Source: Lachnospiraceae bacterium UBA3850 (GTDB lineage Bacteria; Bacillota; Clostridia; Lachnospirales; Lachnospiraceae). Taken from it: 64,000 nucleotides of DNA. The translations under genes were made by a program, and so were the position numbers. Under the pieces are notes generated by a model. That model was not told the DNA's origin, did not search any database, and was given only the letters and a program-made list of their open reading frames with translations. The DNA is taken from the NCBI GenBank assembly GCA_002392655.1, contig DGHK01000050.1, positions 62,001 through 126,000 on the forward strand, in the 5' to 3' direction. Each line of letters begins with the position of its first letter. The stretch's first letter is position 1. Positions 9,997 to 18,132 of this stretch are shown here, piece after piece.

Positions 9997-10115
9997 ACGG
10001 TGCCTGGTTTTCTCACAGGGAACAACGACGCAGTTCCCCTCGCTCGCAGGAAATGCGAGCTCGCGAAATCTGCGTCATGTGATACCCAGTATGTAAAGAA
10101 AACGTACGGCACCTG
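9997..10115 (+). ncRNA. Structured RNA element downstream of glnN (REP-like or regulatory)
   Basis: Nested perfect stems are visible: GGTGCC (9999-10004) with GGCACC (10108-10113), TTTTC with GAAAA just inside, GACGCAG (10027-10033) with CTGCGTC (10070-10076), and GCTCGCA (10042-10048) with TGCGAGC (10054-10060). It has no T-tract, so it is not a simple terminator. It may be a REP-like mobile palindrome or a processed 3' UTR element. Confidence 0.5.
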
Positions 10116-10124
10116 TTAATTAAA

Positions 10125-10275
10125 GTAGATGGAGGGACTGAGTTGCGCACTTGCACGAGAGACCCTAGAATGACCTCGGTGCTTAGCGATTCACGAAGTG
10201 AGAGCTTAGCAGCCGTTAGGTCATGGCCGGAGCGGAAGCGTGTCTTGAGGGTAAGTGTGGTAACGAAGGACCGAC
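10125..10275 (+). ncRNA. Second structured leader element upstream of the ammonium transporter
   Basis: TGACCT (10171-10176) pairs with AGGTCA (10218-10223), continued by CGG/CCG. Inside is a long hairpin built from TGCTTAGC with GCTTAGCA, capped by TTCAC-GAA-GTGAG. Flanking G-rich and C-rich runs (AGGG near 10135, CCCT near 10163) could form another helix. It lies in the 5' UTR of the Amt gene and ends about 120 nt before its start. I do not recognise the class. It lacks the AAAGGC hexaloop of the neighbouring glutamine genes. Confidence 0.45.
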
Positions 10276-10397
10276 AAATAAAATAAATAGATATAACGAA
10301 ACAATGGCGTTTCATGGATTTAGTAGAAAATCTGTGGAGCGTCTTTTTATATGATTCTTGTAAGAGGATCGAAAATAAGATTCTGGAGGAAATGGTT

Positions 10398-12164
10398 ATG
10401 GCGGATGAGGTAATGAGTTTAGTTAATGAGAATATTTTTGCGGTATGGTTTCTGATTGGTGCCGCTTTGGTATTCTGGATGCAGGCAGGCTTTGCGATGG
10501 TTGAGACGGGATTTACGAGAGCGAAGAATGCCGGAAATATCATAATGAAGAATCTGATGGACTTCTGTATCGGATGTTGTGTTTTCATCCTGATCGGATT
10601 TGGACTTCTCTTGGGTGAGGATCTGTTTGGATTTATCGGAAAGCCGGGATTTGATATATTCACAGCATATGAGAATTTTGACTGGTCGAATTTTATCTTT
10701 AACTTAGTATTCTGTGCAACAACAGCAACAATCGTTAGTGGTGCTATGGCAGAGAGAACAAAGTTCCTCAGCTACTGTGTATATTCAGGAGTTATCTCAG
10801 CACTTATTTACCCGATTGAGGCTCACTGGATCTGGGGCGGTGGATGGCTCGCTCAGATGGGCTTCCACGATTTTGCAGGATCATGTGCAATCCACATGGT
10901 AGGTGGTATCTCAGCGTTTATCGGTGCAAAGATGGTAGGACCACGTATAGGTAAGTTTGAAAAAGATGAAAATGGTAAAGTAGTTAAGGTAAATGCATTT
11001 CCTGGTCACAACATCGTAATCGGTGCACTTGGTGTATTTATCCTCTGGCTTGGATGGTATGGATTTAATGGTGCTGCATGTACATCATCTGATCAGCTTG
11101 CATCAGTATTTGTAACAACAACAATCGCACCTTCAATTGCAACTGTAGTTTGTATGATATTTACATGGATCAAGTATGGTAAGCCTGATGTTTCTATGTG
11201 TCTCAACGCTTCACTTGCAGGTCTTGTAGCTATTACAGCACCTTGTGACGTAGCTGATGCATTTGGCTCAGTTATAATCGGAGCAGTAGCAGGACTTCTG
11301 GTAGTATTCGGTGTATGGCTTCTCGATTTCAAGCTTCATATTGATGACCCTGTTGGTGCAGTTGCAGTTCATATGATGAATGGTATCTGGGGAACAATCG
11401 CAACAGGTCTTTTCGCAACAACAACTGCACCCGGAAATGATACACTTAAGGGACTTTTCTACGGCGGTGGATTTGACCTCCTCGGAAAGCAGCTTATCGG
11501 TTTTGCAGCAGTTGCTGCTTGGACAGTAGTTGGAATGCTTATAGTATTTGGAATAATCAAAGCTATCTTCGGACTCAGAGTTTCTGAAGAGGAAGAGCTT
11601 GAAGGACTTGATTCAACAGAGCATGGTCTTGCATCAGCTTATTCAGGATTCAGCATCGTGGATATGTCAAGTGCGATGATGGTAGAAAATGAAAACACAA
11701 GTCTTGGAATTCCTGATTATGAAAATGCAAGCGAGGCAGCAAGGAATGCATCAGTTCCGGTTATCAACGCCGCGGCAGAGATGGAAAAGGTTGGTATGGT
11801 TTCCGATTCAGGAATAAACAAGGTAGTAATTATCACGAAGCTTTCTCGTTACGACAAGATCAAGAAAGCGCTCAATGCACTCGGTGTTACCGGTATAACA
11901 GTAACACAGGTAAGTGGATGCGGAATCCAGAAGGGTACCGGAGAAAAGTATCGTGGAGTTGAGATGGACGTAACACTTCTTCCAAAGATCAAGCTTGAAG
12001 TAGTTGTAAGTAAGATTCCGGTAGATAGTGTAATCGAAACAGCAAAGAAAACACTTTACACCGGTAAGATCGGTGATGGAAAGATCTTCGTTTATCCTGT
12101 AAGCAGAGTTGTTAAGATTCGTACAGGAGAAGAAAACTACGACGCACTTCAGGATGTAGAATAA
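10398..12164 (+). CDS. amt: Ammonium transporter fused to a C-terminal PII domain
   Basis: The start at ATG 10398 is chosen because GGAGGA ends 7 bp upstream; an in-frame ATG at 10314 lacks such a site. The product of 588 residues has an Amt/Rh channel (about 10-410) with GFAMVETGFTRAKNAGNI, the first channel histidine in YPIEAHWIWGG and the second in GAVAVHMMNGIWGT. An Ala/Glu-rich linker follows (about 410-474), then a PII-like domain (475-588) with a T-loop region reading QKGTGEKYRGVEM. The E. coli GlnB position Tyr51 is Met here, so uridylylation at that site is not expected. PII proteins normally bind ATP/ADP and 2-oxoglutarate and block Amt. A fused copy would gate the channel directly. 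Confidence 0.95.
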   Translation: MADEVMSLVNENIFAVWFLIGAALVFWMQAGFAMVETGFTRAKNAGNIIMKNLMDFCIGCCVFILIGFGLLLGEDLFGFIGKPGFDIFTAYENFDWSNFIFNLVFCATTATIVSGAMAERTKFLSYCVYSGVISALIYPIEAHWIWGGGWLAQMGFHDFAGSCAIHMVGGISAFIGAKMVGPRIGKFEKDENGKVVKVNAFPGHNIVIGALGVFILWLGWYGFNGAACTSSDQLASVFVTTTIAPSIATVVCMIFTWIKYGKPDVSMCLNASLAGLVAITAPCDVADAFGSVIIGAVAGLLVVFGVWLLDFKLHIDDPVGAVAVHMMNGIWGTIATGLFATTTAPGNDTLKGLFYGGGFDLLGKQLIGFAAVAAWTVVGMLIVFGIIKAIFGLRVSEEEELEGLDSTEHGLASAYSGFSIVDMSSAMMVENENTSLGIPDYENASEAARNASVPVINAAAEMEKVGMVSDSGINKVVIITKLSRYDKIKKALNALGVTGITVTQVSGCGIQKGTGEKYRGVEMDVTLLPKIKLEVVVSKIPVDSVIETAKKTLYTGKIGDGKIFVYPVSRVVKIRTGEENYDALQDVE

Positions 12165-12189
12165 AAAGAATAAGTGACATAGCTTTTGG

Positions 12190-12240
12190 TTTAACACACA
12201 TTTTGTTGATTATTCGACAAATGTGTGTTAAACTTTTTTT
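12190..12240 (+). terminator. Strong intrinsic terminator after amt
   Basis: TTTAACACACATTTTGT (from 12190) pairs with ACAAATGTGTGTTAAA (to 12232) with a single bulged T, followed by CTTTTTTT. The Shine-Dalgarno site of the next gene begins immediately after it, so it may also attenuate read-through into that gene. Confidence 0.85.
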
Positions 12241-12253
12241 GAGGTGATTTGCG

Positions 12254-12967
12254 ATGACAGAGAAGGAAAAGATGTATGAACAACTGCATAAACTATACCT
12301 TTCGTGCGACGATGATATATCTAAAATCAATGAGGAGCTTGACGAGATTGGTAGACAGAGTAGATCAATAGTCATAAAGACAATTAACGGAAATAGGTAT
12401 TATTATGAACAATGGAGAGATGGAGATAGTACAAAGAGTAGAAATCTCGGAAGAGTTGAGCCGGGTGTTATATCAGAAATTGAAAGTAGGTCTGAAAGAA
12501 GAAAGGAACTTTTACATAAATATACAGAATTAAAATCTCTTAGAAATAGATTAGAAAAAGAATGTATTCAATTAAAAAAAGAAATTGCAAAAGTTGAGCC
12601 AGAGGAATACAGTTTTGAGGTATATTATAAGAATGAAATATCTGCCAGAGTTTCTGTAAGAAAGTCAAAGGTTCACGTTTCGAGATATATAATACATCCT
12701 ATCAACCAACTCTTTTGTAGTGATACGATTACAAGAAATCAGTTGAATGAGATATTTAAACTGCGTTGTTTTGATGAAAATCGTTATGATGCTCCTGACA
12801 AACTGAGAGCAATGGGGCTAAGCGAATACAATCCACAAAAAATAGTCAGGATAACTCATGGTGTTTCCTATAATGATTATTTATGGTTTAGGTTTCCTGG
12901 CGAAAAACTTCGTGCAGAGGATGTGTTGGTAAGGGACGAATATGCTAGAGGTAGAATCAGACAATAA
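12254..12967 (+). CDS. Hypothetical coiled-coil protein
   Basis: This 237-residue protein has no recognised function. Residues 1-35 and 75-115 are heptad-rich and likely coiled coil. Between them is a YYYEQWRDGDSTKSRNLGRV block of the sort found in small phage- or plasmid-associated proteins that describe a compact beta hairpin. The C-terminus (about 175-237) contains LRAMGLSEYNPQKIVRITHG and YNDYLWFRF, which recalls a conserved module in integrative-element proteins. The ribosome-binding site GAGGTGAT lies 6 bp before the ATG. Codon use is more AT-rich than in the neighbouring amt, suggesting an accessory gene. Confidence 0.6.
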   Translation: MTEKEKMYEQLHKLYLSCDDDISKINEELDEIGRQSRSIVIKTINGNRYYYEQWRDGDSTKSRNLGRVEPGVISEIESRSERRKELLHKYTELKSLRNRLEKECIQLKKEIAKVEPEEYSFEVYYKNEISARVSVRKSKVHVSRYIIHPINQLFCSDTITRNQLNEIFKLRCFDENRYDAPDKLRAMGLSEYNPQKIVRITHGVSYNDYLWFRFPGEKLRAEDVLVRDEYARGRIRQ

Positions 12968-13032
12968 AAATACCTTCATAAATTCTTAAGATTTTACATA
13001 GTTTTGTTTTAATAAGTTTCATATATATTATT

Positions 13033-13052
13033 CTCATAAAACGTTTTATGAG
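13033..13052. promoter_or_regulatory. Perfect 20-bp palindrome, candidate operator of the two-component operon
   Basis: CTCATAAAACGTTTTATGAG is an uninterrupted 20-bp palindrome ending 35 bp before the response regulator start. Autoregulation by that regulator is the simplest reading. Confidence 0.55.
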
Positions 13053-13087
13053 GATCGATCAAGTTGATTAAGGAAGTGGAGAGAAAG

Positions 13088-13786
13088 ATGTATAACATTT
13101 TGGTGTGTGATGATGATAAGGACATAGTTGAGGCGATTTCGATTTATCTGGAAACGGCCGGATATAATGTCATAAAAGCTTATGATGGATTTGAAGCTCT
13201 GAAATGTATGAATGAGTCAGAGATTCATCTGATTATCATAGACATAATGATGCCAAATATGGATGGCATAAGGGCAACGAGAAAGATTCGTGAAGAGAGC
13301 CATGTGCCGGTAATTTTCCTCTCTGCAAAGTCTGAGGATGCTGATAAGATACTGGGGCTGGATGTTGGAGCAGATGATTATGTGACGAAGCCTTTTAATC
13401 CGCTGGAACTCGTTGCAAGGGTTAAGTCTCAGATAAGGAGATATACGGAGTTTAGTGGAGTGGCAGAGGAAAACACTGATGACAGACTGATCAAAAATGG
13501 TGGGCTTGTTATAAATGACAGTGCAAAGTCTGTAACAGTTGATGGTGACGAAGTAAGACTCACTCCTTTAGAGTACAATATCCTGAAGTTCCTTACAGAG
13601 AACAGAGGAAGAGTTTATACGACAGCTCAGATCTACGAAGCAGTGTGGGAGGAGGATAGCATAGCGTCCGACAACATCATCGCTGTTCATATCAGACATA
13701 TCAGAGAAAAAATAGAGATTAATCCTAAGGAGCCGAGATACCTGAAGGTTGTCTGGGGTCAGGGTTACAAGATCGAAAAGCTTTGA
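13088..13786 (+). CDS. OmpR/PhoB-family response regulator
   Basis: ATG 13088 is preferred over the in-frame TTG 13064 because GGAGA lies about 6 bp upstream. The product has 232 residues. The receiver domain (about 3-115) has the DDD acidic cluster, the phospho-Asp in LIIIDIMMPNMDG and the Lys in DDYVTKPF. A winged-helix domain (about 135-230) follows, with LTPLEYNILKFLTENRGRVY and HIRHIREKIE recognition-helix residues and a closing VVWGQGYKIE. It resembles VanR-like regulators. It is paired with the histidine kinase 22 bp downstream. Confidence 0.93.
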   Translation: MYNILVCDDDKDIVEAISIYLETAGYNVIKAYDGFEALKCMNESEIHLIIIDIMMPNMDGIRATRKIREESHVPVIFLSAKSEDADKILGLDVGADDYVTKPFNPLELVARVKSQIRRYTEFSGVAEENTDDRLIKNGGLVINDSAKSVTVDGDEVRLTPLEYNILKFLTENRGRVYTTAQIYEAVWEEDSIASDNIIAVHIRHIREKIEINPKEPRYLKVVWGQGYKIEKL

Positions 13787-13807
13787 TATAAAGAAGAGGA
13801 TGGAAGG

Positions 13808-15874
13808 ATGAAACTTATTAGAAAAAAATGGACAAGATTTTGTCTATATGTGTTAGGATTTTTTGGTGCACTTCTGATGGCAGCGTCTACCCTTGGTATC
13901 TACTTGAGATATGTGGTGTTTGAGGGGAATTATGATGGGAATAATTTTTCCAGCTGTTATGAGGAGTCTGATCAGCTGAGTGACTTAGTGTTTAATGGGC
14001 TGATACTTATACATGACAGGACTGTGAATGAAGATCTTAAAGATAAAAACTTTCATAATCAGTTCATAAACGGCTGCAGTGCTGCAAGCAGCATTGATGG
14101 TGAAAATGTATATGATGGCTGGCAGTACTATACAGATCGAGGTTATGCGGACTGGACCATGGATGTGAATGCATCATCCTACAAATACATCTACAGCAAG
14201 ATCGAAAAAGAATCGACAGTTTTTGTCAGCTATGATTCAAAGACAGGCAAGCTTACTCAGTGGTACAAGGATGAGTACGGAGATAAAGTTGATTTTGAAT
14301 ATATTAGTAGTGATGAACTGACAGAGCTGACAAATGGTGCTAAGGCCGACTATGTTTATGGAATAAGTGGCAGGGACTGCCGTGTCTATTCTATGCAAAG
14401 ATGGGGATACTCCTACTGTGATACATTTGACCAGCCGATTGCCGGTCTGGTTATAGGAGCGATTCTTTTCATACTTTGTGTAATACTTATCATATGGAGT
14501 GCGCCTTCTAAGCTTATCAATGTTGATAGATTACCTTACGTAATCTGGGGCGCTTTCTACGGCGGAATTATAATGCTGCTGGGTTTGTTAATTCTTACGG
14601 CTGAGGAGATTGTGTTTAGAACGTCAAAGGGTTATGTTCTGGTTGGCGATGAAAATGATTCGGTTTTAGCTCTTATGGGGCTCGGAATACTTGTATTTTA
14701 CCTGTCAACAGCTGCCTGTGTTATGCATGTAGTAAGGCGAATCAAATGTCAGAAATTCTGGGACGGATTTATAATCAGCAGACTTGTTAATAAGTATTTC
14801 GGAAGCTTTAGGGGAATGACTGAAAGAATGTCCGGAAGCACCAGACTAACTATACTTGCAGCGGCCGTGCTTCTGTTAAATGCGATTATTCTTCTCGCTA
14901 CAGCAGCAGCGGTCGGAGAACCGGGATTTTTCTTAGCAGCATTACTGCTCATCCTTTTTGATGCATTTGTAATTGCAAAAATCTTCAGATACAGAACTGA
15001 TGTGAATACTCTTCTAGAGACGAGCAGGAGGATAGAAGGCGGTGAGCTGGATGCGAAGGTAGATGTAAATGAGCTTAGCTTTGATATGAAGGAAATGGGT
15101 GAAAGCCTGAACGGTCTTGGAGATGGACTTTCAAAAGCGGTTGAGTCTTCACTCAGGGACGAGAGAACGAAAGCAGAGCTTATCACAAATGTATCGCACG
15201 ACATCAAGACTCCGCTTACCTCTATAATAAACTATGTGGATCTTCTTAAAAAAGAGGATATCGATAACGAAAAGGCAAAAGAGTATATAGATGTTCTGGA
15301 GAAAAAAGCGGACAGGCTTAAGATGCTTATTATGGATCTTATTGAGGCATCTAAAACAAGCACGGGAAACATAGAGCTTGAGTATATGAAGATAAGCTTT
15401 TCGGAGCTTGTGAACCAGTGCAGTGCCGAATACGAAGAAAAGTTTGCAGAGGCCGGGCTTGAACTGGTAAAAAGCATTAACGATGAAGGTGCACTTATCA
15501 ATGTTGACGGAAGAAGAGTATTTCGTATCATAGATAACATACTAAACAATGCCGTTAAGTATGCACAGCCGGGAACAAGAGTTTATCTTGATCTTGTAAA
15601 AAGGGATGACGAACTTATTCTCAGCCTGAAAAATACCAGCAAGGAGATGCTTAACATCAGTGCGGAGGAGCTGACTGAGAGATTCGTTAGGGGAGACCGT
15701 TCCAGAAATACAGAAGGCTCAGGTCTTGGACTTTCAATCGCAAGGAATCTAACCGAGCTCCAGGGCGGAAGGTTTGAGATAACAGTTGATGGAGACCTGT
15801 TCAAGGTAGACGTGGCATTTCCGGAGGCGGCTGCAGAGATTTCAGAGCCTTCAGAGACCAATAAGACTGATTAA
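13808..15874 (+). CDS. Membrane sensor histidine kinase
   Basis: This 688-residue kinase has one N-terminal membrane helix (about 12-38), an extracytoplasmic sensor region (about 40-212), five or six further spans (about 213-400), a HAMP-like linker (about 400-450), HisKA (His 464 in NVSHDIKTPLTS) and HATPase (N-box DNILNNAVKYA, G2 GSGLGLSIA). The multi-span part resembles 7TM-type kinases. The ligand is unknown; the sensor region is rich in Tyr, Asp and Ser and has a few Cys. It is co-transcribed with the upstream response regulator (22-bp gap). Confidence 0.92.
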   Translation: MKLIRKKWTRFCLYVLGFFGALLMAASTLGIYLRYVVFEGNYDGNNFSSCYEESDQLSDLVFNGLILIHDRTVNEDLKDKNFHNQFINGCSAASSIDGENVYDGWQYYTDRGYADWTMDVNASSYKYIYSKIEKESTVFVSYDSKTGKLTQWYKDEYGDKVDFEYISSDELTELTNGAKADYVYGISGRDCRVYSMQRWGYSYCDTFDQPIAGLVIGAILFILCVILIIWSAPSKLINVDRLPYVIWGAFYGGIIMLLGLLILTAEEIVFRTSKGYVLVGDENDSVLALMGLGILVFYLSTAACVMHVVRRIKCQKFWDGFIISRLVNKYFGSFRGMTERMSGSTRLTILAAAVLLLNAIILLATAAAVGEPGFFLAALLLILFDAFVIAKIFRYRTDVNTLLETSRRIEGGELDAKVDVNELSFDMKEMGESLNGLGDGLSKAVESSLRDERTKAELITNVSHDIKTPLTSIINYVDLLKKEDIDNEKAKEYIDVLEKKADRLKMLIMDLIEASKTSTGNIELEYMKISFSELVNQCSAEYEEKFAEAGLELVKSINDEGALINVDGRRVFRIIDNILNNAVKYAQPGTRVYLDLVKRDDELILSLKNTSKEMLNISAEELTERFVRGDRSRNTEGSGLGLSIARNLTELQGGRFEITVDGDLFKVDVAFPEAAAEISEPSETNKTD

Positions 15875-15896
15875 TTATATTAAGCAATTATATGGG

Positions 15897-15924
15897 TTGT
15901 GTTTTCGATAGAATCATGTATAAT
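15897..15924 (+). promoter_or_regulatory. Promoter of the tandem RNA
   Basis: TTGTGT (15897-15902), a 16-bp spacer and a consensus TATAAT (15919-15924). Transcription would start near 15931, just before the structured repeats. Confidence 0.6.
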
Positions 15925-15930
15925 GTAAAT

Positions 15931-16135
15931 AGGTAGAGATACCTCGATGAGAGAGCATCGTTAAAAGTTGGACTGCAGGTGGAGCAGGGTAAATTTCCAC
16001 ACCTTTAGATGTTTTAACTGGACATCGCGCCCGGCAACAGGGATTAAAGTTGTAGTCCACGTGGAGGACTTAATGATTTCCACGTCGTGAAGGATATCTT
16101 AACTGGGTATCGCGGCTGACAACCAGCATAAAACT
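15931..16135 (+). ncRNA. Tandemly duplicated structured RNA upstream of a putative nuclease gene
   Basis: Two hairpins (GGTA-GAGA-TACC and CGATG-AGAGAG-CATCG) precede two copies of one fold, A (15967-16038) and B (16049-16123), with a period of 82 nt. Each copy starts GTTG and ends CAAC (closing helix) and encloses two hairpins. P2 is GTGGA/TCCAC in A and CGTGGA/TCCACG in B. P3 is GATGT/ACATC in A and GATAT/GTATC in B. P3 carries a 9-nt loop conserved as YTTAACTGG and is followed by ATCGCG in both. Arm sequences differ but stay paired while the loops stay fixed, which argues for a selected three-way-junction RNA. Copies are bordered by TTAAAA, ATTAAA and ATAAAA. It could be a tandem aptamer or a repeat-type RNA antitoxin. 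Confidence 0.7.
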
Positions 16136-16155
16136 CTTATTTTAATAATGATTTT

Positions 16156-16190
16156 GAGGAGTGTGGTTTTCCACACTCCTCGTTTACTCT
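16156..16190 (+). terminator. Terminator between tandem RNA and putative nuclease gene
   Basis: A perfect 11-bp hairpin GAGGAGTGTGG-TTTT-CCACACTCCTC (16156-16181) is followed by a weak T-run. CCACAC in copy A (15997-16002) could compete for GTGTGG, so it may be conditional or leaky. Confidence 0.7.
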
Positions 16191-16201
16191 AGGGAGAGAT
16201 A

Positions 16202-16846
16202 ATGGCTACAAAAACAGAAAAGAAAAACCTGATTAGACAATATATTATAGATTCGGCTAAGGCGTATAGTGAGAAATTGGCTGGAAAAACATTTCTTTAT
16301 GTATATAAGAATGAGTTTTTTGAAGTATCATTTCCTTCAGACCATTTCTTACATCTTACTGGGGTTGAAACCTCATTAGATAAGAAAAACTTTTATCGTA
16401 AAGCGAAGAAAAAACAACTGACAAACCAACAGTTTTATTTCTCAGCAAGATATCCATATGCAAATGCCAGAAAGAAGCTTCCATGTTTGATGAGATTATC
16501 TGATTTAACTACAGATGTAGTATGTATTCTTAAAGATTTGCATACCCAATCAATAGTGTACAAGCTTAGTGTCACCAATTTGGAATTTACACTTGGGTTA
16601 GTTGAAGATGAGGATGACAAGGGAAATAAAAGAAGTAAATATTTATTGCCTATGTCTTTGCGAGTAAATGATAAATCAGTAGAGAATAGTGATGATGGCG
16701 AAGTCGTTGATTTTATATTTTCTAAGAGTGCCAGTGATTTAAAATACAATGAATTATTAGTATGTGATAGTGAAAAGAAATTGATTGAATCTGTAAGGAT
16801 GTTGATTGACGATAAGCTGATAGCTGAAATAGATAATAAAGAATAA
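16202..16846 (+). CDS. PBECR4-like putative ribonuclease (candidate toxin)
   Basis: This 214-residue soluble protein has the blocks I associate with the PBECR4 family (phage barnase-EndoU-colicin-RelE-like nucleases): GKTFLYVYKNEFFEVSFPSD, FLHLTGVETSLDKKNFY, QQFYFSARYPYANARKK, then a strand-rich half with VYKLSVTNLEFTLGL and YLLPMSLRVND. The family call is from memory of the pattern, so it is moderate. A GGGAGAG site precedes the ATG. The gene lies behind a promoter, two RNA repeats and a terminator, the gene order of type III toxin-antitoxin loci. No protein antitoxin is adjacent on the same strand. Base composition is AT-rich, consistent with acquisition. Confidence 0.6.
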   Translation: MATKTEKKNLIRQYIIDSAKAYSEKLAGKTFLYVYKNEFFEVSFPSDHFLHLTGVETSLDKKNFYRKAKKKQLTNQQFYFSARYPYANARKKLPCLMRLSDLTTDVVCILKDLHTQSIVYKLSVTNLEFTLGLVEDEDDKGNKRSKYLLPMSLRVNDKSVENSDDGEVVDFIFSKSASDLKYNELLVCDSEKKLIESVRMLIDDKLIAEIDNKE

Positions 16847-16910
16847 TGTATGATAATAATGGGTATCGTAATACTCAAGTGATATACATCAACTCTAAGA
16901 ACCCCACATT

Positions 16911-17156
16911 TTATACATCTTCGGTTGTATCTAAACTGGACGGCGGATAAGGTTTACGAATATCAGTTCTTCCTAGGAGATAATCAACAGATGTATTGTA
17001 ATAGTCGGCAAGTTTCATGAGCATAATAGTAGGAATATCATTTTCCCCTGTTTCATATTTTGAATACCCAGTTTGTGACATTCCAAATAACTTAGCAAAC
17101 TGTGTTTGGTTCATTTCCGTTTCTTCTCGTAATTCTTTTATTCTAATGTATTTCAT
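16911..17156 (-). CDS. XRE-family repressor (paralogue of the one at 48288)
   Basis: This 81-residue Cro/C1-type protein has its HTH at about 17-40 (MNQTQFAKLFGMSQTGYSKY), then ETGENDIPTIMLMKLADYYN and SVDYLLGRTD. The start at 17156 is chosen by alignment with the close paralogue at 48288-48527, which begins MKLTRIKELREET. An upstream in-frame ATG at 17171 is less likely. It is divergent from the zinc-ribbon gene at 17299. Two 15-bp operators lie in between (17217-17256), so it probably represses both directions. Confidence 0.88.
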   Translation of the reverse strand: MKYIRIKELREETEMNQTQFAKLFGMSQTGYSKYETGENDIPTIMLMKLADYYNTSVDYLLGRTDIRKPYPPSSLDTTEDV

Positions 17157-17216
17157 ATTTATAATCATCAAACAGTTGTTTAAGAAAATTTGTTAACTAT
17201 GGACGAATTGTATCAT

Positions 17217-17256
17217 AGCCTAAATTAGGTTATTGAAATTTAACCTGAAATAGGTT
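17217..17256. promoter_or_regulatory. Paired operators for the XRE repressor
   Basis: AGCCTAAATTAGGTT (17217-17231) and AACCTGAAATAGGTT (17242-17256) are similar 15-bp dyads spaced 25 bp centre to centre. The same arrangement recurs upstream of the paralogous repressor at 48.6 kb. Confidence 0.65.
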
Positions 17257-17298
17257 ATGATTTTTTTATATTAGTAACTGTAACGAAGAGGAGGTATT

Positions 17299-18066
17299 AT
17301 GGCGCTTATTAAATGTCCAGAATGTGATAAAGAAATCTCTGATAAAGCCACGTGTTGTCCGAATTGTGGAAATCCGCTAATCATTGATAATAATGAGAAA
17401 ATACAACAGAAAAATCACAAAAAGCTAATTGTACTTATTTCGTTGTTAGTTGTAGTAGCAATATTATCTATTGTAATGATTATAATGGGAGTATTCTCAA
17501 ATGAGGAAAAACCGGATGCAATCTCGCAAAAAATGAAAGATGATATTAATACCATCGGAGAAGTGACTTTAGATGATGAAGAATTAATTAATAACTTGTT
17601 TGATACATATGCTTCGCTGACTGAAAAGCAAAAAAACAATGTTGACAATTACAATGTATTATTAGAATCTCAAGATAAGTTACGAGAACTTCAGAAGGAA
17701 CAACTAAATGAAGTCCATATGAAAAACATTATTATAGCTACAAAATCACTCAAAAGTAGTTTAATAAATCCTGATAGTTTCAGCTTAAGAGAGGTGGTTT
17801 ATGTTGATGATTATGAATATGATGGCATAATGTATCGAATTAGTTATTCTGGAGAAAACAAATTAGGTGGCTCAACTGGTAGCGTTGTCTATGTTGCTTT
17901 TGACAAAAATGGTGAATATGGAATAACAGATGAGTCTGATGATGACTATGCGCAAGTAGGATTAGGGATGCAAGCTATAATAGATGGTGAACGTGAGGAT
18001 GAAAAAAGATGGGGATCCCCAGTATATATGGATACTGATTTTATAATAAAGCACATAGATGATTAA
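17299..18066 (+). CDS. Zinc-ribbon membrane protein of unknown function
   Basis: This 255-residue protein opens with a four-Cys zinc ribbon (CPECDKEISDKATCCPNCG, residues about 6-24), followed by one membrane helix (about 42-66), a helical stalk (about 80-145) and a C-terminal mixed alpha/beta domain (about 145-255). Zinc-ribbon plus single-span proteins of this kind are common accessory genes in Firmicutes and usually lack a defined role. GAGGAGG precedes the ATG. The promoter region carries the paired repressor operators, so expression is probably tied to that regulator. Confidence 0.75.
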   Translation: MALIKCPECDKEISDKATCCPNCGNPLIIDNNEKIQQKNHKKLIVLISLLVVVAILSIVMIIMGVFSNEEKPDAISQKMKDDINTIGEVTLDDEELINNLFDTYASLTEKQKNNVDNYNVLLESQDKLRELQKEQLNEVHMKNIIIATKSLKSSLINPDSFSLREVVYVDDYEYDGIMYRISYSGENKLGGSTGSVVYVAFDKNGEYGITDESDDDYAQVGLGMQAIIDGEREDEKRWGSPVYMDTDFIIKHIDD

Positions 18067-18132
18067 AAGTAACTTATTATTTTTATTACCCAATTAATAA
18101 TAATTATTTTATATGTAGAGGTAACAGCAACA

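Noticed and set aside
10013..10663. Minus-strand ORF of 216 codons across the amt leader
   Set aside because: It overlaps structured RNA and the start of amt, has no ribosome-binding site, and shows no protein family pattern.
14749..15207. Minus-strand Ser-rich ORF opposite the histidine kinase
   Set aside because: Composition is that of an antisense shadow of a Leu/Glu-rich coding frame.
15945..15960. Hexaloop AGAGAG in the hairpin CGATG/CATCG as another ANTAR site
   Set aside because: It fits A1/G4 but does not overlap a terminator and differs from the AAAGGC loop; probably chance.
15931..16135. Possible T-box leader (TGGGTATCGCGG resembles the T-box word)
   Set aside because: The consensus TGGNACCGCG is not met, there is no Stem I/specifier arrangement, the unit is duplicated, and the downstream gene is not an amino-acid gene.
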